From positions 1 to 6,916 of the forward strand of contig CBDUSL010000034.1 of the NCBI GenBank assembly GCA_965370265.1: a stretch of DNA of 6,916 bases, in the 5' to 3' direction. The stretch comes from CBDUSL01 sp965370265 (GTDB lineage: Bacteria > Patescibacteriota > Patescibacteriia > JAXHNJ01). The notes beneath the pieces are model-generated. The model did no database searches. It was not told the origin of the DNA and saw only the letters and a list, made by a program, of their open reading frames with translations. Shown in pieces: positions 4,572-6,916 of the stretch. The position numbers were made by a program, and so were the translations under genes. Positions within the stretch are counted from its first letter, which is position 1, and every line of letters begins with the position of its first letter.

Positions 4572-5669
4572 TTAAGTTTTTTGTCTAACTATTACACTCA
4601 TAACCATGCCAATCATAATGATAGTAGTGATTAAAGAACTACCTCCATAACTTAAAAAAGGCAGGGGCACACCGGTAATCGGTAACAGACCAATATTTCC
4701 GGAAATATTAATAAAAACCTGGGCAAAAATAGAAATTATTACACCGCATATCAAAAAAAGGGCAAAATTGTTATTGGAAGTTCTAAGCCCTTTCAGTAAA
4801 CGGTAGAATAATAAAAATAAAAATGACAACAGCATAACCGCTCCGATAAAACCAAGTTCTTCGGCAATAACAGCAAAAATAAAATCTTTTTCTGCGACCG
4901 GCAAAAAATTCAGCTGGCTCTGTGGACCCAGTCCAAGCCCCCTTCCAAAAATTTGTCCGGAACCAACGGCAATTATCGATTGAGTAGGATTATAGCCCGC
5001 CCCCAGAGGATCTCTGGAAGGATTAAAAAAAGTAAGAATCCTATCTTTTTGATAATCCTGGAAAACAAAAAACCAAATAATAACTGAGGCAATTAAAAAT
5101 ATACTCAGAATTATTAAAATGTGAGAACGTTTTGTTTTATTTAAAAGTAAAAGACCCAGCCATATAATTACTAAAATAATTGCCGAACCAAAATCGGGCT
5201 GTAACATGGTTAAAATAATATAGGGAAGAGCGATAAGTGAGCTGATTATAATATTTTTAAAACGATACATTTCTGTATAATGGGTAGAAAAATACTTGCT
5301 CAAAAATAAAATTAAAGTGATTTTGGCCAGTTCTACTGGTTGAAAAGTCTGACCGAAAAACTCAAACCAGGCGGTGCTTCCTTTAATAGTCGCTCCAAAA
5401 ATTAAAACCAAAAACAATAAAAGGCCTCCAATTATATAAAGCGGGAAACTATAACTTCTAAAGAAACGATAATCTAAAATTGTAAAAATTAACAAACAAA
5501 AAAGACCGACTCCGGCAAAGATGGTCTGTTTATTAAAATTGGTAAAATCAGGATTATCCTGATTCATAGTAAGACTATAAATAGCGACCAGGCCAAAACA
5601 AATCAATATTACTACGGCTAACAATAACAGCCAGTCAGTCTTTTTAAAAAGGGTTAAGTAGTTTCTCAT
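4572..5669 (-). CDS. rodA: RodA, SEDS-family peptidoglycan glycosyltransferase
   Basis: This 365-aa integral membrane protein polymerises lipid II into glycan strands during cell elongation, normally together with a class B penicillin-binding protein. It has about ten hydrophobic helices and a large external loop (about 205-265). Family motifs are all present: GSTAWFEFFGQTFQPVELAK (97-116), LQPDFGSA (156-163), KDRILTFFNP (208-217), GAGYNPTQS (223-231) and INISGNIGLLPITGVPLPF (320-338) with SYGGSS (340-345). The catalytic aspartate is Asp262 in EKDFIFAVIAEELG. Length and motif wording fit RodA better than FtsW, though the split is by similarity only. The ATG at 5669 has no good ribosome-binding site and lies nine bases after the preceding stop, so translation is probably coupled to the 280-aa gene upstream. 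No penicillin-binding protein partner is in the window. Confidence 0.93.
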   Translation of the reverse strand: MRNYLTLFKKTDWLLLLAVVILICFGLVAIYSLTMNQDNPDFTNFNKQTIFAGVGLFCLLIFTILDYRFFRSYSFPLYIIGGLLLFLVLIFGATIKGSTAWFEFFGQTFQPVELAKITLILFLSKYFSTHYTEMYRFKNIIISSLIALPYIILTMLQPDFGSAIILVIIWLGLLLLNKTKRSHILIILSIFLIASVIIWFFVFQDYQKDRILTFFNPSRDPLGAGYNPTQSIIAVGSGQIFGRGLGLGPQSQLNFLPVAEKDFIFAVIAEELGFIGAVMLLSFLFLLFYRLLKGLRTSNNNFALFLICGVIISIFAQVFINISGNIGLLPITGVPLPFLSYGGSSLITTIIMIGMVMSVIVRQKT

Positions 5670-5678
5670 AAATCATTT

Positions 5679-6521
5679 CTAGCGCGACATTAAATTGCTT
5701 GCCTGGAAGATATTTATGGTTGGATTTATTTCAATCTCTGAATTAAGAGGCAATGCTTTCAGCCAAGAAACAGAAATATCTTTAAACTGATAGGAAGTAA
5801 ATGAACGAAGGGTATAACTACTGACCGCAATTGGTTCTCCGGAAGAAAGCAAAACAATCGGTACATCAACTTTCCAAAAATCATAAAAAGAGCGATTAAT
5901 CACTTTAGCCGTAAGAACAGTTGCGTTTTGTAAGCTTGAAACCGTGCTCGTAGTAAGTTTTTTATCTTCCACAACAAAGTCTAAGCCATCAGCCATCGTC
6001 CTGTCGATTAATCTCTGCCATTCAATATCACTAATTTCTAATTCAATATCTTTTAAGGCCGTACTATCAGTGTATGTAAAATTCTGGGCAATTATATATT
6101 TTTCCTCCGCCGGAAGAATATAATTATTTACCTCATTGGTTTCTTCGCTATCCACAACAAACTTATAATTAAAGCTTTTAATTCCCCAGTCATCATTGGG
6201 ATTTTTTATTTTAGCCACTAAGTCATAACGATTAGTGCCAATACTAATTGCTTTTGTGGTAAGAATAATTAAATTTTGAGGTTGGCTATTTTGGCGATAA
6301 GTCTGGCTAATAAAACTGGATGACATCCCTGTCATTATTTTATTATATTTCGGCATTTCCAAACCAAAAATTATACTATTAATTATAATGTAGACAATCA
6401 TTAACAAATCGAAGGTTAAAATAACTATCACCCACCATTTACGAAAAAAATATTTGTGGCCGACAAACCACGAACTTATTTTTAGATAGAGATCATTAAT
6501 CGTATAATCGTTAAGAGACAT
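5679..6521 (-). CDS. 280-aa membrane-anchored protein with two beta-sandwich-like repeats, unknown function
   Basis: The start at 6521 (ATG) is chosen because the -10 box of the promoter (6550-6545) lies downstream of the longer in-frame GTG (6563) and ATG (6554) starts. The resulting leader is very short and lacks a ribosome-binding site. A cytoplasmic N-terminus (1-28) leads to one helix (about 29-53) and an external region. That region appears to hold two related beta-rich units, about 97-170 (YDLVAKIKNPNDDWG) and 199-272 (TVLTAKVINRSFYDFW). Each opens with the x-L-x-A-K-(I/V)-x-N pattern typical of FxLYD/LEA-like beta-sandwich domains. I do not recognise a named family. It sits nine bases before rodA in one transcription unit, suggesting work at the cell envelope, possibly alongside RodA. 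That link is inferred from position only. Confidence 0.82.
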   Translation of the reverse strand: MSLNDYTINDLYLKISSWFVGHKYFFRKWWVIVILTFDLLMIVYIIINSIIFGLEMPKYNKIMTGMSSSFISQTYRQNSQPQNLIILTTKAISIGTNRYDLVAKIKNPNDDWGIKSFNYKFVVDSEETNEVNNYILPAEEKYIIAQNFTYTDSTALKDIELEISDIEWQRLIDRTMADGLDFVVEDKKLTTSTVSSLQNATVLTAKVINRSFYDFWKVDVPIVLLSSGEPIAVSSYTLRSFTSYQFKDISVSWLKALPLNSEIEINPTINIFQASNLMSR

Positions 6522-6544
6522 GTTTTTTTCTTTTTGACGCTGAT

Positions 6545-6573
6545 ATATTACCATAAAAACCACATTAACTCAA
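6545..6573 (-). promoter_or_regulatory. Promoter of the 280-aa gene and rodA
   Basis: On the minus strand, TTGAGT (6573-6568), a 17-bp spacer and TAATAT (6550-6545), preceded by TGG, form an extended -10 promoter. The predicted start near 6538 leaves only about 17 nt before the ATG at 6521. Confidence 0.65.
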
Positions 6574-6599
6574 CAGCTCTTTATTTTTTCTTCAAAATA

Positions 6600-6608
6600 T
6601 GATATAAT
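6600..6608 (+). promoter_or_regulatory. Extended -10 promoter of the rightward gene at 6637
   Basis: TGATATAAT (6600-6608) is a perfect extended -10 element. The -35 position (6580-6585, TTTATT) is poor, as is common when a TGn extension is present. The start would be near 6615, with a 22-nt AT-only leader lacking a ribosome-binding site. It is divergent from the promoter at 6573-6545. Confidence 0.6.
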
Positions 6609-6636
6609 AGAAATATATTAAATAATATATAAAAAT

Positions 6637-6916
6637 ATGCTTGAAACATCAAAAGATGTTCTTCTCCTTGTTTCGGCCGTAGCTATCGCTGCCTTTACTT
6701 TTTTTCTCTGCTGGGCTATTTATCTTCTGATAAAAATGCTTCGTCAGGGCAATGAAGCAATCAAGAAAATAAAGGAAAAAGTGGAATCTTTCGGCGAAAC
6801 CCTTGAAACATTGAAAGAAAAAGCAGTTAATTCAGCTACCTCAATAAGTACAATCGGCAAAGCGGCTGGCAAAGTAATTGAGTTCGTTAAAGAAAAAAAA
6901 GAAAAGAAAAAAAAGA
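6637..6916 (+). CDS. Single-helix protein with charged coiled-coil tail (3' end outside window)
   Basis: The frame is open from ATG 6637 to the window edge, giving 93 residues. One hydrophobic helix (about 8-33) is followed by a helical, heptad-like charged stretch (NEAIKKIKEKVESFGETLET, 39-58). A Ser/Thr/Ala-rich part and a lysine-rich run (EFVKEKKEKKKK, 82-93) come next, the latter encoded by an almost pure purine tract. The layout resembles DUF948 and similar small membrane proteins with an N-terminal anchor and a cytoplasmic coiled coil, but no signature residue proves it. There is no Shine-Dalgarno site; the extended -10 box at 6600-6608 supports the start. It is transcribed away from the rodA operon. 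The stop must lie soon after the window, since the tail already looks terminal. Confidence 0.7.
   Translation, partial: MLETSKDVLLLVSAVAIAAFTFFLCWAIYLLIKMLRQGNEAIKKIKEKVESFGETLETLKEKAVNSATSISTIGKAAGKVIEFVKEKKEKKKK

Noticed and set aside
1..6916. Reassignment of TGA as a sense codon (Gracilibacteria/SR1 type)
   Set aside because: TGA ends the 72-aa gene right before its terminator, and none of the recognised proteins contains an in-frame TGA.

Overview
The window looks like an AT-rich chromosomal segment of a bacterium from the candidate phyla radiation (Patescibacteria). This rests on recognised protein style, not on a database search. The signs are a DUF3048 (YerB-like) pair anchored by transmembrane helices instead of lipoboxes, a small double-CxxC protein next to bL25, lysine- and acid-rich tails, several genes with weak or absent Shine-Dalgarno sites, and a palindromic 'PTEALAEAG'-type repeat inside a coding tail. 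TAG, TAA and TGA all serve as stops and no internal TGA interrupts the genes, so nothing suggests the recoded genetic code of Gracilibacteria/SR1.

Positions 1-1060 (+ strand) are slightly richer in GC. They begin with a strong hairpin (4-48) and a probable terminator (63-86) of something upstream. Two consecutive one-gene cassettes follow, each with its own promoter, ribosome-binding site and rho-independent terminator. The cassettes encode a 72-aa and a 148-aa membrane protein. Both proteins are two-helix hairpins with matching motifs, and their promoters and terminators also match, so they look like diverged duplicates. This is the least explained part of the window.

Positions 1061-6521 (- strand) carry six genes that read leftward. 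In transcription order they are: a membrane-anchored 280-aa protein of unknown function; rodA (SEDS peptidoglycan polymerase); then, after a fresh consensus promoter at 4554-4527, a 113-aa zinc-ribbon-like protein; ribosomal protein bL25 with an acidic tail; and two paralogous DUF3048 proteins. The last gene ends at a hairpin (1092-1061) that faces the terminator of the second small cassette, so the two strands converge cleanly there. The operon therefore mixes cell-wall growth (RodA), translation (bL25) and probable envelope proteins (DUF3048).

Positions 6522-6636 form a divergent promoter region. From 6637 to the window end a + strand gene begins, encoding a single-helix protein with a charged, probably coiled-coil, lysine-rich tail; its 3' end lies outside the window.

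I see no CRISPR array, tRNA, rRNA, insertion sequence or recognised defence system. No stretch longer than 300 bases lacks a gene.
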